The notes under the pieces: model-generated
Told to the model about the DNA's origin: nothing
The model's input: only the letters and a program-made list of their open reading frames with translations
The model's database searches: none
Translations under genes and position numbers: made by a program
In this document: one piece after another, positions 9,336 through 18,776 of the stretch
Numbering within the stretch: position 1 is the stretch's first letter
Layout: the number at the start of each line of letters is the position of its first letter
From: Xylanibacter ruminicola
GTDB lineage: Bacteria > Bacteroidota > Bacteroidia > Bacteroidales > Bacteroidaceae
DNA length: 64,000 nucleotides
Assembly: GCF_900107775.1 (NCBI RefSeq)
Contig: NZ_FNRF01000003.1
Span: forward strand, 248,001-312,000
Reading direction: 5' to 3'

Positions 9336-10232
9336 ATGAAAAAATTATTATTTACAGGTGCTTCTGGGTTCTTGGGTTACAACGTACGCCCAATTTTGGA
9401 AAAAACGTATGATGTGCATACCATTGGTTTGACAGATGATGACGACATCAAGATAAATATTGCCAAGGAAGTACCTGCAATCAATACACATTACGATGTG
9501 GTGTTACATGCAGCAGGAAAAGCGCATACCGTGCCAAAAACAGAAGCAGAGAAGCAGGTGTTTTATGATGTGAACTATCAGGGAACGGTGAATTTGTGTA
9601 AAGCACTGGAAAGTGTAGGTGTGCCCAAAGTGCTGATTTTTATTAGCACGGTTGCTGTTTATGGCTGTGAGTATGGCGAGCTGATTGATGAAACACATCC
9701 ATTGAATGGAAAAACGCCATATGCTGATAGCAAAATAAAAGCTGAACAATACCTGACTAAATGGTGTTTGGATTATCATGTAAGATTAAGTATTCTTCGT
9801 CCTTCTTTACTCGCAGGTAAAAATGCACCAGGTAATCTTGGTGCTATGGTGAACGGTATCAAAAAAGGGTTCTACATGAACATTGCTGGGGGTAAGGTTG
9901 TTAAGAGTATTCTGATGGCAGAGGATATTGCCAGACTTATACCATTATTGGAGGAGAAGGGCGGCATATATAATGTTTGCGATACTCGTCAGCCTTCATT
10001 CGGTGATATTTCTAAGTCAGTTGCAAAACAATTAGGTAAAAGTAAACCTATTAGTATTCCTTATTGGATGGCATGGTGTATGGCTAAAGTGGGTGATTTG
10101 TTGGGTAGAAAAGCACCCATCAATAGTTATAAATTGGAGAAGATGACAAAATCATTGACTTTCAGCAATGAGAAAGCTAGACGTGAATTGAATTGGGAGC
10201 CGCTGGATGTATTAACATATTACAAGATTTGA
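9336..10232 (+). CDS. NAD-dependent sugar epimerase/dehydratase (extended SDR)
   Basis: An extended short-chain dehydrogenase of 298 residues acting on a nucleotide sugar. The NAD motif is TGASGFLG at the N terminus and the catalytic pair is in TPYADSK (YxxxK); FISTVAVYG supplies the Ser/Thr. It follows the phosphoglycosyltransferase by five bases. In similar loci such a pair makes and loads a 4-keto- or 4-epi-HexNAc, for example a UDP-HexNAc 4-reductase or epimerase; which reaction applies cannot be decided. The C terminus ends at YYKI without the usual last helix, perhaps slightly trimmed at the junction with the broken gene that follows. Confidence 0.83.
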   Translation: MKKLLFTGASGFLGYNVRPILEKTYDVHTIGLTDDDDIKINIAKEVPAINTHYDVVLHAAGKAHTVPKTEAEKQVFYDVNYQGTVNLCKALESVGVPKVLIFISTVAVYGCEYGELIDETHPLNGKTPYADSKIKAEQYLTKWCLDYHVRLSILRPSLLAGKNAPGNLGAMVNGIKKGFYMNIAGGKVVKSILMAEDIARLIPLLEEKGGIYNVCDTRQPSFGDISKSVAKQLGKSKPISIPYWMAWCMAKVGDLLGRKAPINSYKLEKMTKSLTFSNEKARRELNWEPLDVLTYYKI

Positions 10233-10236
10233 ACTT

Positions 10237-10610
10237 GTGAGAGGAAATAGCCATCAAAGGTCCTTCTTTGAATTGATCCAAGCAGGTTTTGGGGAGAAAG
10301 AGATTTATCAAGGAACGGATGAAGTCATAAATTGGCAGGAGATTTACCGACTGGCACAAGAGCAGTCGGTATTAGGACTTGTTATTGTGGTTTGGAAAAG
10401 TATGCAATTAAACCTCCTAAAGCATTGCTTCTACAATGGATTGGCGAAATTCAGATGCTGGAACAGCAGAACAAAGCCATTTCAGCATGGAAACATGTTG
10501 TAGATTTTGGACGGTACTTTGTTATATTCCCATTGGATGCCATAAAGGTCACATGGAATAGAATGTGTCTGGGGATATCCGTTGCCCTAAAAGGAAAGAA
10601 ACATGAATAA
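10237..10610 (+). pseudogene. Broken nucleotidyltransferase-family gene (NTP_transf_5-like remnant)
   Basis: Two overlapping frames give parts of one protein. From a GTG at 10237 the first reads SFFELIQAGF and IYRLAQEQSVLGLV; the second frame continues CGLEKYAIKPPKALLLQWIG and EIQMLEQQNKAISAW, then jumps to a C-terminal-looking YFVIFPLDAIKVTWNRMCL. The blocks match the usual order of the PF14907-type nucleotidyltransferase family common in Bacteroidales glycan loci (from memory). This implies a frameshift near 10385-10395 and loss of several hundred internal bases. No functional product is expected. Confidence 0.65.
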
Positions 10611-10710
10611 TAGTATTTTAGAACGCTTGAAAGATTTCATGGAAAATGAAGTCCGTTCATGCTCCATGGAGAATTTTTGGTTCATGGCAAGACTGGTGCA
10701 CGGTTCATGA
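10603..10710 (+). pseudogene. Truncated copy of the small ORF at 10727
   Basis: A 35-codon frame starting ATG 10603 and reading MNNSILERLKDFMENEVRSC. It closely parallels MMDRLKEFMECEGRSC of the downstream 68-residue ORF, then diverges and stops at TGA 10708-10710. It looks like the 5' part of a tandem duplicate. Whether either copy is translated is unknown. Confidence 0.45.
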
Positions 10711-10726
10711 TTAATGGTTAAAGGTT

Positions 10727-10933
10727 ATGACTGATACGACAATGATGGATAGGCTGAAGGAATTTATGGAATGCGAAGGCCGTTCCTGCTCCTTCGATTC
10801 GGAATTGATAACTCCAGAGTATGTGTATAGGATGTGGGGAGGAGAGTTCTCGATGGAGGACATCGAGGACGGACTTGCGGAAATAAGGAAGCAGGGGTAT
10901 ACAACATTTGGAATAACGGAGGCACGGATCTAA
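10727..10933 (+). CDS. Small acidic protein of unknown function
   Basis: A 68-residue ORF with a helical N terminus (MMDRLKEFMECEGRSC) and an acidic middle (EDIEDGLAEIRKQGY). I do not recognise a family, though such short acidic ORFs are frequent around Bacteroidales glycan and mobile regions. An upstream truncated relative (10603-10710) shows local duplication. It lies 64 bases before the MBL-fold gene and could be its first operon member or an unrelated leftover. Coding status is moderate: the duplicated copy preserves the same frame and similar residues, which suggests selection at protein level at some time. Confidence 0.45.
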   Translation: MTDTTMMDRLKEFMECEGRSCSFDSELITPEYVYRMWGGEFSMEDIEDGLAEIRKQGYTTFGITEARI

Positions 10934-10997
10934 GGACTTGCGGAGTTATAACCTGATATAATAGTTTAAGACTGGGATTTGTAAATAGAGAGTTAGT

Positions 10998-12245
10998 ATG
11001 TCGAAGAACCTGTATTTTGTAGACAGCATATACCAACCTATAGGAGGTGGAATGGCTGTAGTGTCATTATTACCGACAGCCCCTAATGAGGAGAAGGCTC
11101 GTGTAGAAGTGTTGCAGGACGTCAATCTTGAGATGAGCAACTATAAAGGCCGCATACAAGAAGGTTGGTATGTATTCTGTGACGATAATAAGCAGTTCTT
11201 TTACGGCAATACAACAGCATTTGCAAGGAATGCGTTCAACGAATACAAAAGATTACTTGAATTAACTATAAAACGCCATCTTACTGAGGAAACTCGGGAG
11301 GATGTGAGTCTTCTGAATAGACTGAAGACCCAACAAAACGATATTATTATCTCCTATCATATCAATGTTCATCATGGGAATTGTAGCGTTATCCTGCTTC
11401 AATATGGAGGAGGATATGAGGTGTGGATGGTGGACTGCTCGCTGTCAGAAAAGGGCAGTGGAAACCAATTTGCAAGTAATCTCGAAGCGGCATTTGATGA
11501 GATAAGGAAGAAGTTGGGGAAACAGCCAGATGATAAGATTACTATCAGACGCTTCTTCTTGACTCATCACCATGCAGACCATTATGCTGGAGTGGAGTAT
11601 CTTGTAAATCAAGGATATATTGATAATAATACACTGTGCTTTTGGAACATTTACTATCACATGGCGGGATCAATGTATCTGAAAACTTGGCAAGCATTGA
11701 TTAATGCGAACGTCAAGTTTATAGAGCCCATAGCCCGTAATAGTCGTGGCGCTATCGAGTTTCTTCATCCTGAATGCAGGCTATATAGAAGTAAGGGAAC
11801 GACAGGGGTGAAAGTTAAACCATCGCGTGTGGTGGGCAAGGCGAATAATAGCTCAACTGTGGTCAAGTTCTCGCTTGGCGGGAAGAGTATGGTGTTTCCT
11901 GGTGACTTGGAACGGGGAGGATTTGACAACATGACGAAGAAGAAGTCGTGCAGCCCGAAGTTGTGTGGTATTAGCTACTATGCTATTTCGCATCATGGTA
12001 GTCTGAATGGGCATCCAGACATTCCCTGTTTGAATCCAGATCCAAATCATCCCAGAAGACCGATGGATTGTATATCCATACATAACAGCAAAGCAATTCT
12101 AATGGGACGCGATGGCGCATATCCAGGTATTTATAGCCCAGTTGTTACTTCATATTGGGGTGGGAGAAATGCCTTGGTGAAAACTGAAGATGCTCCGCAT
12201 TTCGTAGAGTTGAACTGGGGGAATGGAAATGTGATAATGGGATAA
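10998..12245 (+). CDS. MBL-fold metallohydrolase (ComEC-like type) of a putative conflict operon
   Basis: A 415-residue protein. Residues 1-110 form an unassigned N-terminal region; the rest is a metallo-beta-lactamase fold with the metal site THHHADH (H190, H192, D194, H195), a later Asp in FPGDLE (D303) and SHHGS (H332-H333), the arrangement of ComEC-type MBL domains. No signal peptide or membrane segment is seen, so it acts in the cytoplasm, perhaps as a nuclease or phosphodiesterase. It starts a five-gene run with a RecF-like ATPase. MBL effectors are known in ABC-three-component-type systems described by Aravind and colleagues; membership is inferred. Confidence 0.82.
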   Translation: MSKNLYFVDSIYQPIGGGMAVVSLLPTAPNEEKARVEVLQDVNLEMSNYKGRIQEGWYVFCDDNKQFFYGNTTAFARNAFNEYKRLLELTIKRHLTEETREDVSLLNRLKTQQNDIIISYHINVHHGNCSVILLQYGGGYEVWMVDCSLSEKGSGNQFASNLEAAFDEIRKKLGKQPDDKITIRRFFLTHHHADHYAGVEYLVNQGYIDNNTLCFWNIYYHMAGSMYLKTWQALINANVKFIEPIARNSRGAIEFLHPECRLYRSKGTTGVKVKPSRVVGKANNSSTVVKFSLGGKSMVFPGDLERGGFDNMTKKKSCSPKLCGISYYAISHHGSLNGHPDIPCLNPDPNHPRRPMDCISIHNSKAILMGRDGAYPGIYSPVVTSYWGGRNALVKTEDAPHFVELNWGNGNVIMG

Positions 12246-12260
12246 AAGCGAATAATTTGT

Positions 12261-14855
12261 ATGAGAAATAGGATACAATATTTTTCCACCTATGATATGA
12301 GCATATCTTACTATCTGCAAAATGCGGAAGAGATAATTGCTAGGTATCATGACGGATGGAGACCTGACGAAGTAAATGATGTTATAGAACTATATAATAT
12401 CTGGCTTTTCATTGAGAATGGTATATATATGAAAAGTTGGACGGAGGATACATTGCAGGAAATAAAGAGCTACAAAGAGGTTATTATCCCGTTCTTTTCA
12501 GATCTCAATAATAATACATGGGTAGAGACCTATAAAAAGATAAACTTTGAGTATAGACACTACTTTTGGGAAATCATAGACAGATTTAATATCAAGAGTT
12601 TTATAGATTTAGAAACCTTGCGTAAAGCATTGTGTGATAATTCATACGACTTGCGTTATTTACTGCAAAGGGAAAGACTGGTTAAGAACTATGATAAGAT
12701 GCTCGCCCAATTGCTTAAAGAAAACGAGCATACAGCGGAATGGCTACTGAGCGAGTTTGTTGAGGATGATAAGTTTGGCAGTAAAGAGCATATCTATTTC
12801 CCATCTTCACTTTCACTCTCTGACAGAGAGAACATCATTTCTGCATACTTAGATTTACCTGAACCTAATTTGAATTATGTTCGTTTGGTATTAGTTGCTA
12901 AAAAGGATGCCAACCTTAAACTGTCAGACGATGTTGTCTTGAAAGCGAAAAACTTGGAACACACGCTGAACAATAAGTATTTTAATGAAAATAATGGTGT
13001 GCATTTTAAGTATGCAGTGCGTTTAAGCGGAGATGCCAATAAACCATTGAAGTGGGTTGAACATGACGAGGAAGGCGACGCTGTCCTTTGCTACTCCAAA
13101 TCCGTTATGCTTGAGTTCAAGGATGCAGAATTACTGCATTATTGCCGGTATGGATTTGAGCTACTGACAAATAACGGAATGGTTTCATTAGTATCTAAAT
13201 TGTCGGATTCCGGCGTTTTTGAAAGGACAATGGGGCTAACGGGTAAATATTCGTATACGACCAATATTGCTTTCCGCTACCATGAGGCTATATCCATGCT
13301 GCAAATAGAAGCCTTGCAAAATGCTTTGGAAGGCGATGGACGTACATTAGAAAGTGCTATCAAGTTCTTTTATGAAACATATCTGAAAACGAAATATGGG
13401 TATCCTTCTACTGTACTTTCTTTGCCTGACCAAAAAGTGGACTGGGTTTCTAAATGCAGGATCATTGCACCAGAAATTGATGCAGTGGCTAAAAGATACC
13501 ATTTATATGCAAAGCGTGGAGATGTTAATGAGGATCTTTTGCAAATCTCATCTGATACTGTGAGAGTATCGAATGCTGCCAGTTGTAATCAGGTTAAATA
13601 CTATACCATAAAAGGGAAACCAGGAGAACTGTTTAGGTTATTCCATCTACTTTTCAGTGACCAAAGTATGTTGACATTTGTGGAGCCTTTCAAGGATAAT
13701 CACTATGTTTCATTCTTCCAGATGCTGGTAGAACAAGATGGTAAGATACCTTATGAGAACTATGCTGCTTATCAGAAAGGGGATATAGACTATCTAATAG
13801 GGGAAGGTTTTCTCTCGATCAATGAAGAGGGGCTTCTTTATGTGGAAAAGAAGGTGGAGATAGGGCTCCTTAAACAGTTATATGAGTATCACAGCTGCCC
13901 CGTATTGGCTTTTGGTGTATACGGTCAGGAGTTATTAGCAGAAATGGCTGCTAAGGATTGGTTGGAAGCTGATAATCATTTGCTTTCCATAGAGGAACGG
14001 AATTACTTTGATTATTATATGTACAATACTCCGTTTACCAATGGGCCTGCTTTAAGGAATAGGTATGTACACGGAACCAACAGTAGCCCCAATCAGGATT
14101 ATAAGCATCGTAGCGCTTACAACCGTTTGCTTATCTTACTGATTCTTGAGTTGCTAAAGATAGAAGACGACTTGATACAGAGGCAGTCCTTCAGGGAAGA
14201 AACAGACAATTTGTATAATGATAAATCAATCCTTCTAGGAAAAATAGCAGATGTGAAGACATATTCAAATCCCCAATCGCTTACTGAGGCAGGAAAGTAT
14301 CTGTTATTCCCCAAAAAACTGGGAATTGACGAAGGCTATGTGTTTGTCAATACGTTGGTAAGCCAAAACGTTCCGGCATACGTTGCTCAAATTCGAGAAA
14401 TGGTTTTACCTGAATATATTGCATTTCTGTTGAACTCGTCTCTGTTTCGTTTAATGCTGAATAAGAAAGATACAAGATTAGGGGCATTGACCATAGAGAG
14501 AATTAAATCCTTGAATCTGCCATATTGCAGTTTAGAGCAACAGACTGCATTCGGAAGATTGGAGCGAATGATTGCCCAGTTTAAGATTATTGAAACGGCC
14601 TTGAGTCGCGAGGAGAGGCTTCAAAAGGATTTGTTGTCCAACCTAAGAGATTATCTGAGTCTGGAATTGTTCCGACCTGAATTTCCGAAAGAAACAGGCA
14701 TTAAGTTTATGGAACCTTTCGTGAAAACAATGACGGAAATAGACGAGGATGACAAACAGGGGGCACGACAATTGACAGGGCTTCTTCTGCAACCAGGCAA
14801 CCTGTTGATGGATAATATGAAGAAGGCCAGAATTGTAATTAACCGTGCGGAGTAG
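12261..14855 (+). CDS. Large protein with HEPN-like motif and specificity-subunit-like C terminus
   Basis: An 864-residue protein with no family I can name. Two parts stand out. Around residue 599 the sequence LRNRYVHG gives R599-x4-H604, the active-site pattern of HEPN ribonucleases, in a helical context (PALRNRYVHG preceding RLLILLILELL). Near the C terminus, YIAFLLNSSLFRLML followed by LNLPYCSLEQQTAFGRLE strongly resembles the end of a target-recognition unit of type I specificity subunits and fused N6-methylases. It may recognise DNA and cleave RNA, but neither activity is shown. It begins 15 bases after the MBL gene and is followed ten bases later by the ATPase. Confidence 0.7.
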   Translation: MRNRIQYFSTYDMSISYYLQNAEEIIARYHDGWRPDEVNDVIELYNIWLFIENGIYMKSWTEDTLQEIKSYKEVIIPFFSDLNNNTWVETYKKINFEYRHYFWEIIDRFNIKSFIDLETLRKALCDNSYDLRYLLQRERLVKNYDKMLAQLLKENEHTAEWLLSEFVEDDKFGSKEHIYFPSSLSLSDRENIISAYLDLPEPNLNYVRLVLVAKKDANLKLSDDVVLKAKNLEHTLNNKYFNENNGVHFKYAVRLSGDANKPLKWVEHDEEGDAVLCYSKSVMLEFKDAELLHYCRYGFELLTNNGMVSLVSKLSDSGVFERTMGLTGKYSYTTNIAFRYHEAISMLQIEALQNALEGDGRTLESAIKFFYETYLKTKYGYPSTVLSLPDQKVDWVSKCRIIAPEIDAVAKRYHLYAKRGDVNEDLLQISSDTVRVSNAASCNQVKYYTIKGKPGELFRLFHLLFSDQSMLTFVEPFKDNHYVSFFQMLVEQDGKIPYENYAAYQKGDIDYLIGEGFLSINEEGLLYVEKKVEIGLLKQLYEYHSCPVLAFGVYGQELLAEMAAKDWLEADNHLLSIEERNYFDYYMYNTPFTNGPALRNRYVHGTNSSPNQDYKHRSAYNRLLILLILELLKIEDDLIQRQSFREETDNLYNDKSILLGKIADVKTYSNPQSLTEAGKYLLFPKKLGIDEGYVFVNTLVSQNVPAYVAQIREMVLPEYIAFLLNSSLFRLMLNKKDTRLGALTIERIKSLNLPYCSLEQQTAFGRLERMIAQFKIIETALSREERLQKDLLSNLRDYLSLELFRPEFPKETGIKFMEPFVKTMTEIDEDDKQGARQLTGLLLQPGNLLMDNMKKARIVINRAE

Positions 14856-14864
14856 TCGCTGCTT

Positions 14865-16790
14865 ATGGATTGGACGCTTGAGAAGATAGAACTGGAGAAT
14901 TTCAAATTCTTCAACGGACCATTCGAATTCCCTGTCAGAGGGAAGAATGTTCTCCTGTATGGGGAGAATGGATCCGGTAAGAGTTCTATAGTCTGGGGCT
15001 TATATACTCTGATGGAGAGTAGAAGAAAGCCTGTAGCAGATGTCCAAAAGTATTTTAATCCTGGAGATGGCCAACATCTCAGGAACCGCTATTGCCAGCC
15101 GGGCGACCCAGCTAATGTGAGGACAACATTTACTCCACTGATAGCAGGTGCTGTTCCAAAGAATTATGAAATTTCTTTGGCCAACATTACAACCCAGGTG
15201 GCTGCTGATGATTTTATGAAATACACAACTGCGGCATTTGATATGTTTAATTACCGAATGTTGTCAGAGTGGATATATCAGAAAAACAGTCGCGATATTG
15301 ACCTGTTCAAAGGTTTTGAAAAGGACCTTTTTAAATATCTGTATTTCAGAAGATCTTATATAAGAGTTGACGGAACCTCTGCCGCTCCGGACGGAACGAC
15401 TGCAGAAGAGTGGTGGACATATATAAAAAGCGTCCAACTGCCTTTGACCAAAAGAGGTCAGGTGAATCGCAAGACGGATGAGTATAGTCGGTTTATGACA
15501 CTGCTCTCTGATTTCAAAGCAGAAATGGAATATATCCTTATGCAAGTGGAGCATTCAGCGAATGATATGTTGCATAACGACCTCCTGTTGCCGAATATCT
15601 CCTTAGTTGTGGATATAACAGATGTTCCGTTCAATCTGTTGAAGCCAGGATGTTTAAAATATAAAGATGGGAAAGTTCATTCTCCCTCAATCAGTGTTAA
15701 AGCACATGTCGTGGATGGCAATGTGCCAGGTTGGTCAACCGATATAGCGCATTTAGCTACATTCTTTAATGAGTCGAAACTTACTTGCATTGGTATTGCA
15801 CTGAGACTGGCTATCTCTGATTATAAACTCATTTCTACGGGAGATGTCTCTCCTGTGCTATGTATTGATGACCTACTTCTCAGTCTAGACATGAGTGCAA
15901 GAATCCCAGTTATAAAACTCCTTCTTAAGAAGGCTCAAAACAGACAACTTTTAGTATTTACTCATGACCGAGCTTTCTTTGAGACAATGCGAATGCTGAT
16001 ATGCGAAAAACGCGAGGATGGAAGGTGGTGCTTTTATGAGATGCTTGAAAAGAAAAATACAGCGGCAGGTGCAGCGCCCAAACCGTGGTTCCACCCCACG
16101 CAAACTTATCGGGACAAAGCAGAATATCATTTTGAGAAAGGAGACTACCCGGCCTGTGCTAATTATCTAAGAAAGTACTGCGAACAGCAACTGAAGCGAC
16201 TTTTACCACAAAATCTACAATTGGTTCAAAAGACCAATGGTGAAGTGATACAGGCTGATATGAGTGGACTGATTGGAAAACTTGCATCCGATTTTTGTAG
16301 CTTATATGAAATCTCAATAGCGGATTTGCCATCTGTTTCTGTTTACCGAAAGAGGTTACTTAACCCACTCTCACATGATGACAGTCATACGCCTGTTTTT
16401 AAAGCTGAACTTACGGGTGCTGTCACTGAGATTGATAGATTAAAAAGCATTGCAGACAGTTTGAAAACCATCTGTGAAGGCGTTGGTCATCACCGAGACG
16501 AATTCGCTATGACGGTAAGTAATGGCGCTGCCAATGAAACTATTGTCTTCGATGTGATGGAGAAATGGACGAGCGTTGAGGTTGCGGGAGTCCGGTACTA
16601 TAAAGACGTGAAGATACGGGTCATTTCTTCAACTACAGCAACTGTCGCGGCGCAGGACTATGACAGTTTACGTGGCGTTTTCAATACAGTAAGCACGGCA
16701 TTGGGATTAAATATACCTCCTGCCACACCACCCGCAATGGAATCCACCATCATAAACAGATTCTCAGGAACTGCGCTGACTGCGATTTAA
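14865..16790 (+). CDS. ABC/RecF-like AAA ATPase
   Basis: A 641-residue ATPase. The N terminus ELENFKFFNGPFEFP leads to Walker A GENGSGKSS (G33-S41). Walker B is PVLCIDDLLLSLD with D335-D336, and an H-loop-like FTHDRAFF (H367-D368) follows. Only about 250 residues separate Walker A and B, so there is no long SMC coiled coil. Residues from about 415 form a helical tail beginning YHFEKGDYPACANYLRKYCE, a repeat-like module seen in several defence-associated ATPases. It is probably the motor or sensor of the five-gene cassette. It starts nine bases after the previous stop. Confidence 0.85.
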   Translation: MDWTLEKIELENFKFFNGPFEFPVRGKNVLLYGENGSGKSSIVWGLYTLMESRRKPVADVQKYFNPGDGQHLRNRYCQPGDPANVRTTFTPLIAGAVPKNYEISLANITTQVAADDFMKYTTAAFDMFNYRMLSEWIYQKNSRDIDLFKGFEKDLFKYLYFRRSYIRVDGTSAAPDGTTAEEWWTYIKSVQLPLTKRGQVNRKTDEYSRFMTLLSDFKAEMEYILMQVEHSANDMLHNDLLLPNISLVVDITDVPFNLLKPGCLKYKDGKVHSPSISVKAHVVDGNVPGWSTDIAHLATFFNESKLTCIGIALRLAISDYKLISTGDVSPVLCIDDLLLSLDMSARIPVIKLLLKKAQNRQLLVFTHDRAFFETMRMLICEKREDGRWCFYEMLEKKNTAAGAAPKPWFHPTQTYRDKAEYHFEKGDYPACANYLRKYCEQQLKRLLPQNLQLVQKTNGEVIQADMSGLIGKLASDFCSLYEISIADLPSVSVYRKRLLNPLSHDDSHTPVFKAELTGAVTEIDRLKSIADSLKTICEGVGHHRDEFAMTVSNGAANETIVFDVMEKWTSVEVAGVRYYKDVKIRVISSTTATVAAQDYDSLRGVFNTVSTALGLNIPPATPPAMESTIINRFSGTALTAI

Positions 16791-16796
16791 GGCTTT

Positions 16797-18293
16797 ATGG
16801 AGACCGAGAACAAAAATAAACCCGCATCTCCGGAAACGATTAACAGCCTTATTGTGAATATGCTGCTAACACTGGAGTCTAGTTATAAAGAGATGCATGC
16901 CGACTTGAGGTTGGTGGAGCTCCTCAAGCAAGATAACGTTCCGGCGCTTGATGAAGAAAAGAAAGGGTATATCGGAAAAATACTGCGTGTGCATGCGAAT
17001 GTATGCTATACGAACCTGTGTTTGTGTGCTCAATTGAGGGCAAGCTTAAAAGCAAAGCTTAATGTAGAAAAACAATACATTATCAGGCGGAGTGTAGTCA
17101 CACTGCATGAGACATATAAATATCTCTTTGGCTTCACTGAAAAGTTGACACTTTGGAAGGAACTGGAGGTATCATTAAAGAATATTTATCCGGCCGAATG
17201 TCAGACTATTAATGAAGCTTCGCAGCGTTTTCTACAAGAATACGCACAAGAAGAGGATGGTACACTAAGAGATGTAGCTAAACATTTTAGTGACGACCCA
17301 ACAGAATTTTTTGAGAGTATGGAGAGCGTGACGGAACGAAGCGTGACGGAAAGAGTCGCAGCGGCCGGGGCTTTTCTACAGCCTATTCATAACATACTAA
17401 TAAAGGAATTGAAAGGGCATTTGGGCGCTGCCTATGATATGGCAATGGGTTACCCTATGCCTCATCAAGTATTTGATGTTGTAGGGAATAGGAACGAAAA
17501 GGTTGATGCATTTGATGAAGCACTGGAAAAATATAGCGGTATAGTCAATCAAGTCATGCACCAGATAAGTGCGGCCAAGAAGGTATGTTCTCAGTTCAAT
17601 GTAGACATTACCCAATGCGGTTATTGGGATGCTATGACAAAAAACAATATAGGGCTACATATCTTGTATATCTATCTGGATACGATAAGTACATTCCGTG
17701 CTTTTTCTCTGTCTGAGACTTTTGCTGAGATTAGACTGAATCTGGCATATTTCATACTTTCAGTACACGAGGGGTTTAAAAAGCTGTATGGCTTTGATGC
17801 GCATAAACGAGACGATTCATTCTGGAATCGATCTATAAAGACAGCCATTCAAAAAAAGGGAGATGATGACGCTTTTAAAAAGGCCGACTTTATAGAAAAG
17901 AAACTTGAAGTATTAGCTGAGAGCAAACTTTTGCAGGATGAAGATATGATTGTGGCTCTCACACATGTAGGGACTAACAAGAAACGACACAATGAATCAG
18001 CTTTCCTTGTTCTGGACTATTTTAGACATCCTGTAGCGAAGGAGGAAATGAATTCGTTAACTGAGTTTCTACAGGTGATGAATGATATTGTTAGGTTGTA
18101 TAATGATGTGATAGGATGGGAAAGTAAACAGATTCAGACTGAAACTGAAATGATGTTTGCTGGTTACTATGACAAGATAGACGAGTTTGATAAACTGATG
18201 AAATATAAAATCTCTGACCCTGAGGTAATGGCACAGTGGGAAGAAACCTCTGACAAGTTGAGAGAGATGCTGAAAAAGTTAGAGAGGATATGA
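16797..18293 (+). CDS. Uncharacterised helical protein of the MBL-ATPase cassette
   Basis: A 498-residue, almost entirely helical and charged protein lacking membrane segments, Walker motifs or obvious catalytic triads. Two adjacent near-identical octads (ESVTERSVTERV, about residue 180) suggest a local duplication. I do not recognise the family. Its place six bases after the ATPase and a four-base overlap with the next gene tie it firmly to the operon. It may be a structural or sensor subunit, but that is only inferred from size and position. Confidence 0.7.
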   Translation: METENKNKPASPETINSLIVNMLLTLESSYKEMHADLRLVELLKQDNVPALDEEKKGYIGKILRVHANVCYTNLCLCAQLRASLKAKLNVEKQYIIRRSVVTLHETYKYLFGFTEKLTLWKELEVSLKNIYPAECQTINEASQRFLQEYAQEEDGTLRDVAKHFSDDPTEFFESMESVTERSVTERVAAAGAFLQPIHNILIKELKGHLGAAYDMAMGYPMPHQVFDVVGNRNEKVDAFDEALEKYSGIVNQVMHQISAAKKVCSQFNVDITQCGYWDAMTKNNIGLHILYIYLDTISTFRAFSLSETFAEIRLNLAYFILSVHEGFKKLYGFDAHKRDDSFWNRSIKTAIQKKGDDDAFKKADFIEKKLEVLAESKLLQDEDMIVALTHVGTNKKRHNESAFLVLDYFRHPVAKEEMNSLTEFLQVMNDIVRLYNDVIGWESKQIQTETEMMFAGYYDKIDEFDKLMKYKISDPEVMAQWEETSDKLREMLKKLERI

Positions 18294-18748
18294 TTACTAT
18301 TGAAGATATTCTTAGACAAGCAGAACAAGAGGTCAAAACGAAACAAGGGCTGTTTCTGCGCTTATGTGCGTTGAACTATCTGAATGCTTTGGTTAAGAAG
18401 AAGGAATACAAGGACGTTCTGACTTATGGTATGATAAAACCTAAAGTCATGTACCTTGCGATGGACATTGCTAAGAACAACAAACAAGACCTATGTGAAG
18501 GAATATGTTATAAGCAAAATGAGGACTGCTTGTTTGTAAAATGCTATGGATTACAGTTTAGCTTCCATCACGTAAATGTAAAGGCGTTAGATGAAGAATG
18601 CTCACAGCTATGTGACGAAGATGCACAGTGGGAGGGAGTTCGGTTGCAGCCTGTGGCCGAGCAATTGTATGAACTAGCTAACGAGGTGGTAGAAAAAGGT
18701 ATAGGAGAGGTGGAATTGAAGGGCAGAATTATGTCTATTCTGGAATAA
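18290..18748 (+). CDS. Small uncharacterised protein closing the MBL-ATPase cassette
   Basis: A 152-residue soluble protein, Cys-rich in the middle (C-G-I-C-Y, C-L-F-V-K-C), with no motif I can assign. The start ATG overlaps the previous stop (ATGA), and the wecA-like gene follows after 28 bases. It appears to be the last member of the cassette. The cysteines are not spaced like a standard zinc ribbon. Confidence 0.65.
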   Translation: MITIEDILRQAEQEVKTKQGLFLRLCALNYLNALVKKKEYKDVLTYGMIKPKVMYLAMDIAKNNKQDLCEGICYKQNEDCLFVKCYGLQFSFHHVNVKALDEECSQLCDEDAQWEGVRLQPVAEQLYELANEVVEKGIGEVELKGRIMSILE

Positions 18749-18776
18749 AGATATAAATAAGATTATTGAGATAAAT

